Positions 35,816 through 45,251 of a stretch of DNA of 64,000 nt are shown in pieces; position 1 is the first letter of the stretch; the number at the start of each line of letters is the position of its first letter. The stretch is from Bacteroidota bacterium (GTDB lineage: Bacteria > Bacteroidota > Bacteroidia > Chitinophagales > Chitinophagaceae), in the NCBI GenBank assembly GCA_029560415.1, contig JAKQKY010000362.1, forward strand, positions 1-64,000, read 5' to 3'. A program made the translations under genes and the position numbers. The notes beneath the pieces were generated by a model. It did no database searches, had not been told where the DNA came from, and worked only from the letters and a program-made list of their open reading frames with translations.

Positions 35816-38254
35816 TTAGAAAGGATAACTCACCCCAATCGTAAAATTGAAATTTTCATATCTCCATTTACGATACTCATCATTGGCGCCGCGGGAGAAT
35901 ATCTTTTTGAAGATGTCATCAAATCCCAATGGAGGTGCCTGCCAGCCGTCATTGATATAAAAACGTTCGGGTCTTTTAAACCGGAACCCGAGATCAAGTC
36001 TTAATACAAAATAATTAAAATCGAGCCGGAAACCAGTGCCCGCAGAAATACCAAGCTGCTTGTATACATTTTTAATCTGAAATTGTGCACTGTCTTCCGA
36101 TCCGTCTGCTTTGGTGTTTCGCAGGTTCCAGATATTTCCTGCATCAATGAACAGGGCACCTCTTAAGGTGAGGGTATTGGGTATGATTCGGGCAATATCA
36201 TAACGGTATTCAATATTCGCTTCCAGTTGCATATCACCAGTGCGATCGTTAAAGATCGTTTTGGTGGAATTAAAAGGTATAAGTTCCCTGCCGCCGGGAC
36301 CAATACCACGGATCGGCCATCCCCGCATACTGTTGCTACCGCCACCGAAATACTGTTTGAAGAACGGCAGCGTACGATTGGTATCACTTCCCAGCAAGGG
36401 TACCCCAATGCCACCGAAAATCCGGAAGGTCAACGCCGTTTTCGGGTAACTGATACTGTATTTGTATTCAACATCTCCCTTAACAAAATTTCTTTTATAT
36501 CTTTTTAAAATAGGAAAGCCCGAACCTTCGAGATTTATTTTAGTGGATGATTCCCGCGAAAGACTAAGCGGGTGATATGGATTGTTATACACCCGCGAAG
36601 CACTCACACCCATGCCCAGTACAAACGCGGTATTATATGAATATCGTAAGAAAGGGTTATCGTTAAGGATCGTTTTGAAACTATCCGATTCATTGAAAAG
36701 GTAGCTAAATTCCACATTCGGAATTTTTACCGCAATGCGCCAGTTCTTCTTTAGTGAAGTGCCGGCCCATCCAAGGTTAAAATTTACTGATTGCAGGTTG
36801 AAAAGGTTGAGCCGGTTATTGTATGACAGGTTCAGGTTACCAAAAGTTTCCCCGCTGGCAGGTTTGATCCTTTTATTGATCCTGTCGGCCATATTCTTTG
36901 GTAGTACGATCCTCGACACAAAACCATTGAGCCCATAGCTGAGCTCATTTGAATTGATAAGCTTATTGCCTGAACCACGACTATTATTATTCAGCTCCAC
37001 ACCTGCACGAATATTATGGGTTACCCGTATGGCTTCCTTTCCTACATTCCTGTTGAGCAAAGAGAGGTTGCCCGAAAGTCCGAACAGATTTCCTGATAAG
37101 GCATTCAGTGAATTGCTGGAGGCAGAGTAACTGGCTTCGAGGGCCGCCTGGAAACTATATTTTTTATTTGGGATCAATTCGATGACGAGGTTTACACGAT
37201 CGCTGCTGTCTGGTACTTCCTGCACCTGGATGTTCACACTCTGCCACACGCCTGTCTTGGTGAGACTGTTAAGCGTATTATAATATTCATTTTGTTTAAA
37301 TAAATTTCCCCTGCGTAAGCTGATGTTCCTTCCCAGGAAACCTGTGCGGAATAATTTTTCGTGATAACGCAATACAAAATTGCGGGTAGCCCTTTCCGTG
37401 ATATCCAGGCTGTCACTTAATTTGTCACCCTGCCGAAAATCGGGCAGGAGGTAGATGCGGTTGATATAGAATTTTTGTAGTTTGCTGGAATCGATTGGCG
37501 GAATCAATACCACAGCCAGTTTTATCTTTGGAGAATCCCGTTGCTGCTGTGCTTCGGCCAATAGCCTGAGTTGTTCAAACGGATCATCTGTTACCGATGT
37601 AAGGGCTTCAATGGTTGTATCACCCCGCACCCTTAACTCGGCAGCAGTGAATTTGTAATAGCCATTGTTCCTGAAACTATCTACCAGCCGGCTTATCTCA
37701 CCAAGCACGGCAACTTTTGTAATGGGTTTGTCTTTTTTCAGTAATGCATATTCGCGGTCCTGCAAGGCTTTCTCCTGCAAATCCGGTTTTACGAGTCGGT
37801 AACTTACTGTATCTATCAAAGTAGGTTTGCCTGCTTCCACAACATACTTAACCTTCACCTTTTGATTTACCGTATCGGCCACGTAACTGATCTTTGCGTT
37901 GTAATACCCAAGGTGAAACATGGAAGCCTGCATATTCCTGGATGAAATTCCGGCATAAGCGCTGTCGTAAGCCGGCGGACTAATGATATACTTCAGGAAA
38001 AAGAATTTGTCCTTGGTTTTTACAGTAGCACTGTCATCAAGCTGTCCATTTAAGCGTTGATTTAATGTCTGTCTTTCAATTTTAGTAAAATTTCCTCCCT
38101 TAACTTCGATACTGGTTCCAACCAAATAAGGTTTGTTGGCGGGCTTGTTTCGGATGAAAGTAAAGGTAGTGCAGGATGCTAATGACAGCAGGAAGACAAA
38201 CAAATACCCGTAACGGATACCCGAATTTTTAATACTCGAAAAATATAACGGCAT
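35816..38254 (-). CDS. BamA/TamA-family outer membrane assembly protein (lipoprotein-type)
   Basis: 812 residues from the ATG MPLYFSSIK; the upstream frame overlaps the divergent gene and is not needed. A lipobox-like LASCTTF ends the signal. POTRA-like repeats follow (about 45-350: LVGTSIEVKGGNF, YVVEAGKPTLIDTVSY, INRIYLLPDFRQGD), with a C-terminal Omp85 barrel (about 400-812) that includes FKQYFGGGSNSMRGWPIRGIGPGG, the conserved strand-6-loop RGW motif. It ends with aromatic YPF. In Bacteroidota this paralog is often called a surface antigen/TamA-like protein. It would insert or export proteins at the outer membrane. It is divergent from the TrmH-like gene with 13 bp between starts. Confidence 0.9.
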   Translation of the reverse strand: MPLYFSSIKNSGIRYGYLFVFLLSLASCTTFTFIRNKPANKPYLVGTSIEVKGGNFTKIERQTLNQRLNGQLDDSATVKTKDKFFFLKYIISPPAYDSAYAGISSRNMQASMFHLGYYNAKISYVADTVNQKVKVKYVVEAGKPTLIDTVSYRLVKPDLQEKALQDREYALLKKDKPITKVAVLGEISRLVDSFRNNGYYKFTAAELRVRGDTTIEALTSVTDDPFEQLRLLAEAQQQRDSPKIKLAVVLIPPIDSSKLQKFYINRIYLLPDFRQGDKLSDSLDITERATRNFVLRYHEKLFRTGFLGRNISLRRGNLFKQNEYYNTLNSLTKTGVWQSVNIQVQEVPDSSDRVNLVIELIPNKKYSFQAALEASYSASSNSLNALSGNLFGLSGNLSLLNRNVGKEAIRVTHNIRAGVELNNNSRGSGNKLINSNELSYGLNGFVSRIVLPKNMADRINKRIKPASGETFGNLNLSYNNRLNLFNLQSVNFNLGWAGTSLKKNWRIAVKIPNVEFSYLFNESDSFKTILNDNPFLRYSYNTAFVLGMGVSASRVYNNPYHPLSLSRESSTKINLEGSGFPILKRYKRNFVKGDVEYKYSISYPKTALTFRIFGGIGVPLLGSDTNRTLPFFKQYFGGGSNSMRGWPIRGIGPGGRELIPFNSTKTIFNDRTGDMQLEANIEYRYDIARIIPNTLTLRGALFIDAGNIWNLRNTKADGSEDSAQFQIKNVYKQLGISAGTGFRLDFNYFVLRLDLGFRFKRPERFYINDGWQAPPLGFDDIFKKIFSRGANDEYRKWRYENFNFTIGVSYPF

Positions 38255-38267
38255 AAATTGTCTGACA

Positions 38268-39014
38268 ATGTTTAGCAAATCCACCATCAAATATATCCAA
38301 AGTTTACAGCACAAAAAATTCAGGGATGAACACAACTGTTTTGTGGCAGAAGGACCGAAGGTTGTTCAGGAGCTTTTAACCACCGGTGATTTCAACTGTA
38401 AATCACTTTATGCGTTGCAATCCTGGGTAGATGCAATGGATCAGGAACTTCAGCAGTATCTGTCGGGCAGGATTTGGGTAGTGAAGGATTTTGAATTGGA
38501 AAAGATGGCTTCTTTTGCCACTGCCAACCAGGTGCTGGCTGTTTTTGAGAGAAAAGAATCCATTGCCCCGGTATCAGTTAAAAATGAGTTAACGTTGGCA
38601 TTGGACGATATCCGTGATCCCGGCAACCTGGGTACGATCATCCGCACTGCAGATTGGTTTGGTATTAAAAATCTGATATGTTCAAACAACACCGTAGATC
38701 AATATAATCCCAAAGTTGTACAGAGTACAATGGCAAGCCTGGGGAGGGTAAATCTTTACTACACTGATCTCGCAACCTGGTTACCGGCACAGAAACCTGT
38801 TCCTGTATTTGCCACTGCATTAGAAGGAAAATCCCTTCATTCATTTTCAGGAACGCGTGAAGCCATTGTCGTCATTGGCAATGAATCAAAAGGGATTTCT
38901 GCAGAGATATTGCAAATGGCCAACGGTTTGATAAACATTCCACGTTACGGGCAAGCTGAATCGCTCAATGCAGCGGTAGCAGCGGCCATTGTTTTGTATG
39001 CACTTCGCAGTTAA
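38268..39014 (+). CDS. TrmH (SpoU) family RNA 2'-O-methyltransferase
   Basis: 248 residues. The N-terminal substrate-binding part (about 1-90) begins VFSKSTIKYIQSLQHKK-like and contains NCFVAEGPKVVQELL. The SPOUT knot domain has LALDDIRDPGNLGTIIRTADWFG (motif 1, with Arg and Asn), VVIGNESKGIS (motif 2) and INIPRYGQAESLNAAVAAAIVLY (motif 3). It methylates the ribose of a specific rRNA or tRNA nucleotide using SAM; the site cannot be told from sequence. Divergent from the outer membrane assembly gene. Confidence 0.93.
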   Translation: MFSKSTIKYIQSLQHKKFRDEHNCFVAEGPKVVQELLTTGDFNCKSLYALQSWVDAMDQELQQYLSGRIWVVKDFELEKMASFATANQVLAVFERKESIAPVSVKNELTLALDDIRDPGNLGTIIRTADWFGIKNLICSNNTVDQYNPKVVQSTMASLGRVNLYYTDLATWLPAQKPVPVFATALEGKSLHSFSGTREAIVVIGNESKGISAEILQMANGLINIPRYGQAESLNAAVAAAIVLYALRS

Positions 39015-39025
39015 AGCTGAATTTA

Positions 39026-40255
39026 CTACCTGAACTGGATGGCTTTTACCGGGTTTACTTTTTTAATGAGGAGGGTAGGTATGATGAGTGTTGCAATGCA
39101 AATTAAAAAAGTCACCAGGTCAACCAGTAATACCTGCCACCAAATGATCTCGGCACTTGCGGTGCGCATAAAGTATGCCTCTTCATTTAATTTTATGAAA
39201 CCCGTTTGTTGCTGAAGCCAGCAGATTCCCAATCCCAATATCGTGCCAATGAGTATGCCCGCCAATGCAATGAGGGTTGCATGATAGAGAAAGATCTTTT
39301 GAATATTCCAGTCTGTTGCACCAACAGCTTTTAAGATGCCAGTCATTCGGGTTCGTTCCAGCACCAGTATGATGAGGCAGGTGATGAGGTTCACCATTGC
39401 TACGATCACCATGATTGATAGCAGGATGTTTTTCAATTGTCCCTGCAGGTTTAGCCAATCAAAAATGTCGGGGTATATTTCCCGGATGCTGCGGCTGTAC
39501 CAGCTTTGAGGAAGTTCATGATAGGCCAGGTTGGCCATGGTATCCGTCTTGGTATAATCGTTTAGAAATACTTCATAGCCACCGATCTGGTTTGGTTCCC
39601 AGTTATTAAGCCTGCGTATCAGGTTGATATCGCACAAAGCGAAATTTTTGTCGTACTGTTCGATACCGGTTTTGTATATACCGGCTACGCGTAACCGCCG
39701 GGCCGTTTTGCTGCCATCCTGCCTGAAAAAGAAAACCAGGAGGCTGTCGCCCGGGTCTATATTCAACTGGCGGGCTGTATAGGAGCTGATGTTGATCTCT
39801 TTGCTGTAGCCACTGTCGGTAAAGGAAAGCCAGTTGCCCGATTGCAGGAAGGGTTGCAGCCGGGCGAAACGAAAGCTGCTGTCGATCCCTTTGAGTAACA
39901 CACTTTCAATATCTGATTCATATTTTAGAATACCTGATTTGCTGGCATATCTTTCAACAGAAACTGTATAGGGTAATGAACGCAGGTATCTTTCAACAGT
40001 ATCGTTCTGGTAAATGGGATATTCTTCAGCAATGCTGAGTTTGTCGTCGAGGTCTTGTTGAACCCTGATATGTCCCCAGAAACTGAATACTTTATTGCTG
40101 ATGACCTGTTGAAATCCATTTACAAAACTCAGCGCCACGATCATTACGGCCACACTCAGGGCCGTAGCGCCTGTAGCAAGCCTGATGATAAACCTGGAAA
40201 AGGTTTTCTGGTTAACTGCGGCGATGCGCTTTGCAATGAATAAGGAAACATTCAA
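39026..40255 (-). CDS. FtsX-like ABC transporter permease (LolC/E-type)
   Basis: 409 residues with an N-terminal membrane helix ([30 protein letters not shown]), a large periplasmic domain (about 55-270), and three C-terminal helices in an FtsX domain ([89 protein letters not shown]). The start of LolC/E-type permeases (FIAKRIA) is present. It would extract lipoproteins from the inner membrane or perform a related mechanotransmission job with an ATPase encoded elsewhere. No ATPase gene lies next to it. Confidence 0.9.
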   Translation of the reverse strand: MNVSLFIAKRIAAVNQKTFSRFIIRLATGATALSVAVMIVALSFVNGFQQVISNKVFSFWGHIRVQQDLDDKLSIAEEYPIYQNDTVERYLRSLPYTVSVERYASKSGILKYESDIESVLLKGIDSSFRFARLQPFLQSGNWLSFTDSGYSKEINISSYTARQLNIDPGDSLLVFFFRQDGSKTARRLRVAGIYKTGIEQYDKNFALCDINLIRRLNNWEPNQIGGYEVFLNDYTKTDTMANLAYHELPQSWYSRSIREIYPDIFDWLNLQGQLKNILLSIMVIVAMVNLITCLIILVLERTRMTGILKAVGATDWNIQKIFLYHATLIALAGILIGTILGLGICWLQQQTGFIKLNEEAYFMRTASAEIIWWQVLLVDLVTFLICIATLIIPTLLIKKVNPVKAIQFR

Positions 40256-40303
40256 TCCGTAAAATTTTGCTATCTTTCAAAAGTAAATTAATTCAGGAAT
40301 TAA

Positions 40304-41596
40304 ATGAACTTCATGCCGGTAATTCGTAAGCTTATTTTTATTTTAAGCATCTTACTATCTAATTCAGCACCGGCACAGGTTGTAGAAAAAGTATACAAGC
40401 CATACATTCAAACCCCACAGTTATTTAAATATGGCAACCAGCAAGGGATTCCCATCTTTACATTGAACAGCGGCGACCGTATAGAGTTGGAATTTGATGA
40501 TATGGAAGGGAATATGAAAAGTTATTATTATACTTATGTATTGTGCGATTATAACTGGCAACCGGTGAACCTGAGTCCCTTCGATTATATTAAAGGCTTT
40601 ACACAAAACCGCATTACAACATACCGGTATTCTTCGATTGCCTATACCCGTTATACACATTACCAGGCTATATTGCCCGAACGTAATTCAGAACCTACCA
40701 GGTCGGGGAACTATTTATTGAAAGTATTCCTGGATGGGGATACATCAAAACTTGTTTTTACCAAACAAATGCTGGTATTGGATTCAAAGTCTGCAGTAAG
40801 CGCAGCCGTTGTACAACCATTTACACCACAATTTTTTAATACCCATCAGAAAATAAAATTCACAGCCAATTTGCAAGGCATCAACACCTTTAGTGCAGCG
40901 CAGCAGGTAAGAGCGGTTGTATTGCAGAATAACCGTTGGGATATGGCGCAACGTGATATTGTTCCCACTTTTGTAAGGGGTAGTGTGCTGGATTTTTCTG
41001 CAGAAAATATTGCGGTATTTCCTGCGGGCAAAGAGTGGCGATGGCTCGATCTGCGGAGCTTCAGGTTGCAAAGCGACCGGGTAGACAGTGCCCATTATAA
41101 TAAAAGTTCAACGGAGATTTATTTAAAAACTGATGTAGACCGTACGGGCCAGCGTTATGTGTATTTCCCCGATTATAACGGAAGTTATAATATCTCAACG
41201 TATGAATCCATCAATCCATTCTGGCAGGGAGATTATGCCACGGTGCATTTCAATTTTGCCCAACCCGACGGTAACCCATACCCGAACAAGGATATTTACC
41301 TCGCCGGTTATTTTACGGGTTACGACCTTTCGGACAAATGGAAAATGCAGTTCAATGAAACAACCCGTAAGTATGAATGCACGGCATTCCTGAAACAAGG
41401 TTATTACAATTATACCTATATCGCCCGTGACCAGGCTGAGCCGTTTATGGAAACAGAACTGGAAGGAAATTACTGGGAAACAGAAAATAGTTATACCATC
41501 CTGATCTATTATAAATCCTTCACCGACCGCAGTGATCAGTTGATTGGCGTTTCGAGCATCAATTCACGAACAGATAAACCCGGCTTTAGTTTTTGA
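40304..41596 (+). CDS. Type IX secretion system plug protein family (DUF5103)
   Basis: 430 residues with a signal peptide (about 1-25, NSAPAQ). The DUF5103 region follows: VYKPYIQTPQLFKYGNQQGIP at the start, LEFDDMEGNMKSYYYTYVLCDYNW, PFDYIKGFTQNRITTYRYS, and later GQRYVYFPDYNGSYNI, with a C-terminal immunoglobulin-like repeat (KDIYLAGYFTGYDLSDKWKMQFNE, YIARDQAEPFMETELEGNYWETEN). In Flavobacterium the plug protein closes the SprA translocon of the type IX system when PorV is absent. This suggests that the organism has a T9SS. The gene is single, 48 bp from the divergent permease gene. Confidence 0.85.
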   Translation: MNFMPVIRKLIFILSILLSNSAPAQVVEKVYKPYIQTPQLFKYGNQQGIPIFTLNSGDRIELEFDDMEGNMKSYYYTYVLCDYNWQPVNLSPFDYIKGFTQNRITTYRYSSIAYTRYTHYQAILPERNSEPTRSGNYLLKVFLDGDTSKLVFTKQMLVLDSKSAVSAAVVQPFTPQFFNTHQKIKFTANLQGINTFSAAQQVRAVVLQNNRWDMAQRDIVPTFVRGSVLDFSAENIAVFPAGKEWRWLDLRSFRLQSDRVDSAHYNKSSTEIYLKTDVDRTGQRYVYFPDYNGSYNISTYESINPFWQGDYATVHFNFAQPDGNPYPNKDIYLAGYFTGYDLSDKWKMQFNETTRKYECTAFLKQGYYNYTYIARDQAEPFMETELEGNYWETENSYTILIYYKSFTDRSDQLIGVSSINSRTDKPGFSF

Positions 41597-41702
41597 TCAT
41601 TAAAAAGAAGCAGCCTCCGCTAATCTTTTTGTTTATTCCAGCATAAATTTTTTTTTTGAAAACAAAATGGACAATTGTTCTGATAAATTGATCTCATCAA
41701 CC

Positions 41703-41710
41703 TATATTTG
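41703..41710 (+). promoter_or_regulatory. -7 promoter box of the SRP RNA gene
   Basis: TATATTTG matches TAnnTTTG exactly and ends four to five bases before the predicted 5' end of the SRP RNA. TTG triplets lie upstream at 41675 and 41688, neither at the ideal spacing. Confidence 0.6.
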
Positions 41711-41712
41711 CA

Positions 41713-41810
41713 TCGGCAAGTCTTATACGACCAGCTCCTATTGAACTCCCCCAGGACCGGAAGGTAGCAAGGGTAGATGGTTGAGCGGTGCGATGTAAGT
41801 AACTTGCCAT
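41713..41810 (+). ncRNA. ffs: Signal recognition particle RNA, small bacterial type (4.5S)
   Basis: About 98 nt. The apical domain has the conserved SRP54-binding sequence, CCAGGACCGGAAGGTAGCAA with the GGAA-type tetraloop and symmetric/asymmetric loops, followed by GGGTAG. The ends pair perfectly (GGCAAGT at 41715 with ACTTGCC at 41802). It lacks the Alu domain, as usual in Gram-negative bacteria. It joins Ffh to target membrane proteins to the translocon. A T-run (CATTTTTTATTT) follows immediately and probably terminates transcription. Confidence 0.95.
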
Positions 41811-41848
41811 TTTTTATTTAATATTGCCGATGTAATAGGGAATATTGT

Positions 41849-42205
41849 ATGAACTCCAAAGAATTAGAGAACCGGTTAAAATCTTTCGCCTATCGCATTG
41901 TGAATGTTTGCAATGCCCTTCCCAAAACAAAAATTTCAAAGGTCGTAGAGGATCAGCTATTACGATCTGCATTTTCATCCGCAGCCAATTACAGGGCGGC
42001 TTGTAAAGCAATCAGCAAAAAAGCTTTTGTATCAAAATTGAGCATCGCCTTTGAAGAGGCAGATGAAACATTATTTTGGGTTGAAGTGATCCAGGATCTT
42101 AACTTGTTACCTGTTGAGAAATTGTCAGCAATAATTCAAGAAGCTACAGAATTGGCCAGTATCTTAGCAGCCGCAAGAAAAACAGCCCAGGCTAGTTTAT
42201 CGTAA
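41849..42205 (+). CDS. Four helix bundle protein (23S rRNA-intervening-sequence / S23 family)
   Basis: 118 residues. The family signature is clear: ELENRLKSFAYRIVNVCNALPKT, then QLLRSAFSSAANYRAACKAISKKAFVSKLSIAFEEADETLFWVEVI, and LSAIIQEATELASILAAARKTA. It forms a pentameric four-helix bundle and may bind nucleic acid. The gene stands between the SRP RNA and the transaldolase gene, 38 bp after the RNA, with no rRNA nearby. Genes of this family often insert between housekeeping genes in Bacteroidota; function is unknown. Confidence 0.93.
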   Translation: MNSKELENRLKSFAYRIVNVCNALPKTKISKVVEDQLLRSAFSSAANYRAACKAISKKAFVSKLSIAFEEADETLFWVEVIQDLNLLPVEKLSAIIQEATELASILAAARKTAQASLS

Positions 42206-42239
42206 ATATTAACTATTCAATTTTAAATATTACCTATAT

Positions 42240-42893
42240 ATGAAATTTTTTATTGATACAGCAAATTTAGCCCAGATCAAGGAAGCCAATGAACTGGGTA
42301 TTCTCGATGGTGTTACCACCAATCCGTCCCTGATGGCCAAAGAAGGTATCAAGGGTATTGATGCAGTGATGCAGCATTACAAAACGATCTGCGAAATGGT
42401 AGATGGTGATATCAGTGCCGAAGTGATATCAACCGATTTCGATGGCATCATTGAAGAAGGTAAAAAACTGGTCGCTATTCACCGCAACATCGTGGTAAAA
42501 GTGCCGATGATCAAAGATGGCATCAAGGCCATTAAATGGTTTACGCAAAATGGTATCCGCACAAACTGCACCCTGGTGTTTTCGGCAGGTCAGGCGATAC
42601 TGGCTGCAAAAGCTGGCGCATCCTATGTATCTCCATTCATCGGCCGCATCGACGATAGTGGCTGGGATGGCATGGAACTGATCCACCAACTCAGGCAGAT
42701 ATTCACTATCCAGGGGTATAAAACTGAGATCCTGGCAGCTTCTATCAGAAATCCAAATCACATCATCAAATGTGCAGAGGCCGGTGCCGACGTTTGTACA
42801 TGCCCGTTAGATTCAATCCTTGGTTTGCTCAAGCATCCGCTTACCGATATCGGCCTTGCCAAATTCCTGGAAGATGCCAAGAAAACGGCTTAA
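42240..42893 (+). CDS. Transaldolase / fructose-6-phosphate aldolase family
   Basis: 217 residues, the short form (subfamily 3/FSA-like). MKFFIDTANLAQIKEANELGILDGVTTNPSL is the typical start. The Schiff-base Lys87 is in NIVVKVPM; ASYVSPFIGRIDDSGWDG and EILAASIRNPNHI follow. It belongs to the pentose phosphate pathway. Bacterial members annotated as transaldolase and as F6P aldolase cannot be told apart with certainty by eye; a decisive check is the residue at the position of FSA Gln59/Glu. A terminator lies just downstream. Confidence 0.93.
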   Translation: MKFFIDTANLAQIKEANELGILDGVTTNPSLMAKEGIKGIDAVMQHYKTICEMVDGDISAEVISTDFDGIIEEGKKLVAIHRNIVVKVPMIKDGIKAIKWFTQNGIRTNCTLVFSAGQAILAAKAGASYVSPFIGRIDDSGWDGMELIHQLRQIFTIQGYKTEILAASIRNPNHIIKCAEAGADVCTCPLDSILGLLKHPLTDIGLAKFLEDAKKTA

Positions 42894-42918
42894 TTAAAAT
42901 AACATATTCTTATATAAA

Positions 42919-42949
42919 AAAAGCTGAACCACGGGGTTCAGCTTTTTAC
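42919..42949 (+). terminator. Rho-independent terminator of the transaldolase gene
   Basis: A 12-bp stem AAAAGCTGAACC / GGTTCAGCTTTT with an ACGG loop, followed by T residues. It could also stop the converging leftward gene through the A-run on the other side. Confidence 0.88.
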
Positions 42950-42968
42950 GTTGGATTATAAAGAGGGA

Positions 42969-43367
42969 TCAACTTTTTCTTTTTTGTTTCGGCTGATTGT
43001 TCATGATCTCTTCCCTGGTTGGCAGATCAGGATCTTCCTTTTTCTTGATGTACATGAAAAAATCTTTGTGCATCCTGCCATCTTTCATAGACACTTTGAT
43101 ATGAACTTTTTCGAGCTTGCAGTCCCGGTCGATGAATAAATTATTTCCATAAAAGGTTCCGTACGAACTGCTGAAACTAAGTTGGTTGCTGTCGAGCGGG
43201 ATATACCTGCCATTGTGCATCAATCCATCAACATTAATATAATTATATGTTCCTTTCTTAAGGCTATCAGTGTACAGGTTAACAAACATACTGTCTACCT
43301 GCTGTGCATTCGCAACCTGTGTAAAGCCTGCCAATAATAACATGAACAGCATGTAACGTTTTTTCAT
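42969..43367 (-). CDS. Small exported protein, unknown
   Basis: 132 residues from MKKRYMLFML (the upstream Met codons give a poorer signal peptide). Signal peptide to about residue 22 (QVANAQ). The mature part has VNLYTDSLKKGTYNYINVDG, LMHNGRYIPLDSNQLSF, YGTFYGNNLFID and a basic end (KQKRKS). It ends 42 bp from the NAD(P)-binding gene that lies upstream on the same strand. No family recognised; it is probably periplasmic. Confidence 0.75.
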   Translation of the reverse strand: MKKRYMLFMLLLAGFTQVANAQQVDSMFVNLYTDSLKKGTYNYINVDGLMHNGRYIPLDSNQLSFSSSYGTFYGNNLFIDRDCKLEKVHIKVSMKDGRMHKDFFMYIKKKEDPDLPTREEIMNNQPKQKRKS

Positions 43368-43424
43368 CACTGTAAAATTGCTATATATTTTCTTGTTCTT
43401 CGTTAACATACTCATAAAATAGGA

Positions 43425-44060
43425 TCAGGCTTCCTGGCAGATACCTACGCGTAGCTTGCTGTATTCGTTTTTCTGTAATTCGTCGAGCATGAACAGGGCC
43501 AGGTCACCTGCATTGATACGGTTATTGGCGCAAAGTGGCGGTTGTTCTGCAGATGTGATAAAATGGCCTGTTGCATTGGCATCAATTATATCAGGCGGAC
43601 AAACGAAGGTCCAATCAAGTGCTGATGATTTCAATATTTCATAGGCTTTGTAATGTTCTTTACTAACCGGGAAAAATGTAACCGGGTAGTCTTTGCCATT
43701 CATGATAAGGTCGCCGTCGGGTGCCAGCAACGAGCCCATTCCGCCTACGGCAATGATGCGTGAAACAGATGCCCTTGTCATTTGCTGCACAATATTTTTT
43801 ATGCCGAGTGAGCGGGTTTTATCGGTTCCATCCGTGCCGCCGCCCAGGGAAGAAAGTACAGCATCGCTTCCCATAACGGCATTGTATACCTGCTCTTCAT
43901 CAAAGAGTGCGCCGGGTATCAATTGCAGGTTATCCTGTTCGGTGAATCCTGCAGTGAAAACATTGCGGCCAAATGCTTTTACCTGGTATCCTTTGAACAG
44001 GGCGAGTTTCACCAGTTGTTTGCCTACCATTCCTGAAGCCCCAAAGATCGTGATGGTCAT
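43425..44060 (-). CDS. NAD(P)-dependent epimerase/dehydratase-like (NmrA/SDR-type) protein
   Basis: 211 residues. The Rossmann start is MTITIFGASGMVGKQLVKLAL (GxxGxxG), followed by AVLSSLGGGTD and IAVGGMGSLL, and VCPPDIIDA. It lacks a complete YxxxK catalytic motif of classical SDRs, as expected for atypical NAD(P)H-binding (NAD_binding_10) proteins. It may be a quinone or flavin reductase-like redox sensor. It precedes the small exported protein gene and follows the GNAT gene on the same strand. Confidence 0.85.
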   Translation of the reverse strand: MTITIFGASGMVGKQLVKLALFKGYQVKAFGRNVFTAGFTEQDNLQLIPGALFDEEQVYNAVMGSDAVLSSLGGGTDGTDKTRSLGIKNIVQQMTRASVSRIIAVGGMGSLLAPDGDLIMNGKDYPVTFFPVSKEHYKAYEILKSSALDWTFVCPPDIIDANATGHFITSAEQPPLCANNRINAGDLALFMLDELQKNEYSKLRVGICQEA

Positions 44061-44122
44061 ATGAATTGTTTAAAGATTGATAAAGGTTTAATAAAACCAC
44101 TGCGAATTAACCAGTATAAAAA

Positions 44123-44407
44123 TTACTGTTTCAACACGTCTTTATAGGCTTCGGGATTTTTATCAAATACCGATTTCGCATAAGGGCAAAGTGGTATGAT
44201 CTTAAGTGATTTTTCCCTGGCATATTCAATAGCATGATCAAAGAGTTGTTTGCCTACACTTTTACCTCTCAACGAATCATCTACTTCCGTATGATCAATG
44301 ATCATGATGCCTGGTGAAAGGGAATAAGTCATTTCTGCGAGGATACTATCAGCGGTGCCCACAAAAAACGCTCCTTTGTTTCCGGTTTCTTTATGTTCTA
44401 TCTGCAT
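44123..44407 (-). CDS. GNAT family N-acetyltransferase, short (YjdJ-like)
   Basis: 94 residues from MQIEHKETGNKGAFF; a Met six codons upstream is less likely. The short GNAT family used in Bacteroidota has this layout: LSPGIMIIDHTEVDDSLRGKSVGKQLFDHAIEYAREKSLKIIPLCPYAKSVFDKNP. The acetyl-CoA-binding loop is RGKSVGKQL (R/QxxGxG/A). It acetylates an unknown small molecule or protein. Ends 62 bp before the SDR gene start on the same strand. Confidence 0.93.
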   Translation of the reverse strand: MQIEHKETGNKGAFFVGTADSILAEMTYSLSPGIMIIDHTEVDDSLRGKSVGKQLFDHAIEYAREKSLKIIPLCPYAKSVFDKNPEAYKDVLKQ

Positions 44408-44592
44408 AAATATAATTTTATTCAATTTACTTAAAAACGCTGAGTAGTTTTCAATTTCGGTTGGATGATCGAATCGATTTTCTGTGCGTTATAAAAATAT
44501 TGTAACATTGCCTCCATCAGGTTTAATTTTGAATGTATGATCGGGTGATTGGAACCCTCATCAAATCATATTTATATCCTGTTTATAATAGT

Positions 44593-45168
44593 ATGGCAAC
44601 CAAGATACTCGTGTTTGATAATTACGATTCCTTCACTTATAACCTGGTTCACCTGGTTGAGAAGATACTGCACACTAAAGTGGACGTGCGGTTGAATGAT
44701 CAATTAAATATGGAAGACGTGAAAAAGTATGATAAGATCATCTTGTCTCCTGGGCCAGGTTTGCCAAATGAAGCAGGAAGCTTGTTGCCCTTGATCCGCG
44801 AATATGCAGCTTCAAAATCAATCCTGGGTGTTTGCCTGGGTATGCAGGCGATCGCGGAATCATTTGGTGCGAATTTGTTTAACCTCGATACGGTATATCA
44901 TGGGATGTCAAGCCCATTAACCCTTACCGGTAAAGATGAGAATCTATTCAATGGCATTAAGTCGGGTGAACAGGTTGGTCGTTATCATAGCTGGATGGTA
45001 GCTGAAGAAGGGTTGCCCGATTGTTTCGATATTTCAGCCCGGGACGACCAGGGCAGGATCATGGCGCTCTGTCATAAAAGCCTCGATCTACGGGGCGTGC
45101 AATTTCATCCCGAAAGTGTTTTAACTCCCAACGGGGAAATAATATTGCGAAACTGGCTTTGTCATTGA
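44593..45168 (+). CDS. trpG: Anthranilate synthase component II (glutamine amidotransferase)
   Basis: 191 residues from MATKILVFDNYDSFTYNLV; the upstream frame adds 20 residues without homology. The class I amidotransferase triad is Cys in LGVCLGMQAIAE, His in RGVQFHPES and Glu two residues later. The PGPG loop is IILSPGPGLP. It supplies ammonia to TrpE for anthranilate. PabA (for aminodeoxychorismate) is hard to separate from TrpG by sequence; the adjacent trpF supports tryptophan synthesis. trpE, trpD and trpC are not in this window. Confidence 0.85.
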   Translation: MATKILVFDNYDSFTYNLVHLVEKILHTKVDVRLNDQLNMEDVKKYDKIILSPGPGLPNEAGSLLPLIREYAASKSILGVCLGMQAIAESFGANLFNLDTVYHGMSSPLTLTGKDENLFNGIKSGEQVGRYHSWMVAEEGLPDCFDISARDDQGRIMALCHKSLDLRGVQFHPESVLTPNGEIILRNWLCH

Positions 45169-45251
45169 TTTCGTATAATCATTCACGTAACTTGCAGTCC
45201 ATTAAAATCAAACGAAGTCTTCCTTACACGTAAACACCTAATAGAATCATC

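Noticed and set aside
38255..38335. N-terminal extension of the BamA/TamA-like lipoprotein
   Set aside because: It would overlap the divergent TrmH-like gene, and the signal sequence is complete from the ATG at 38254.
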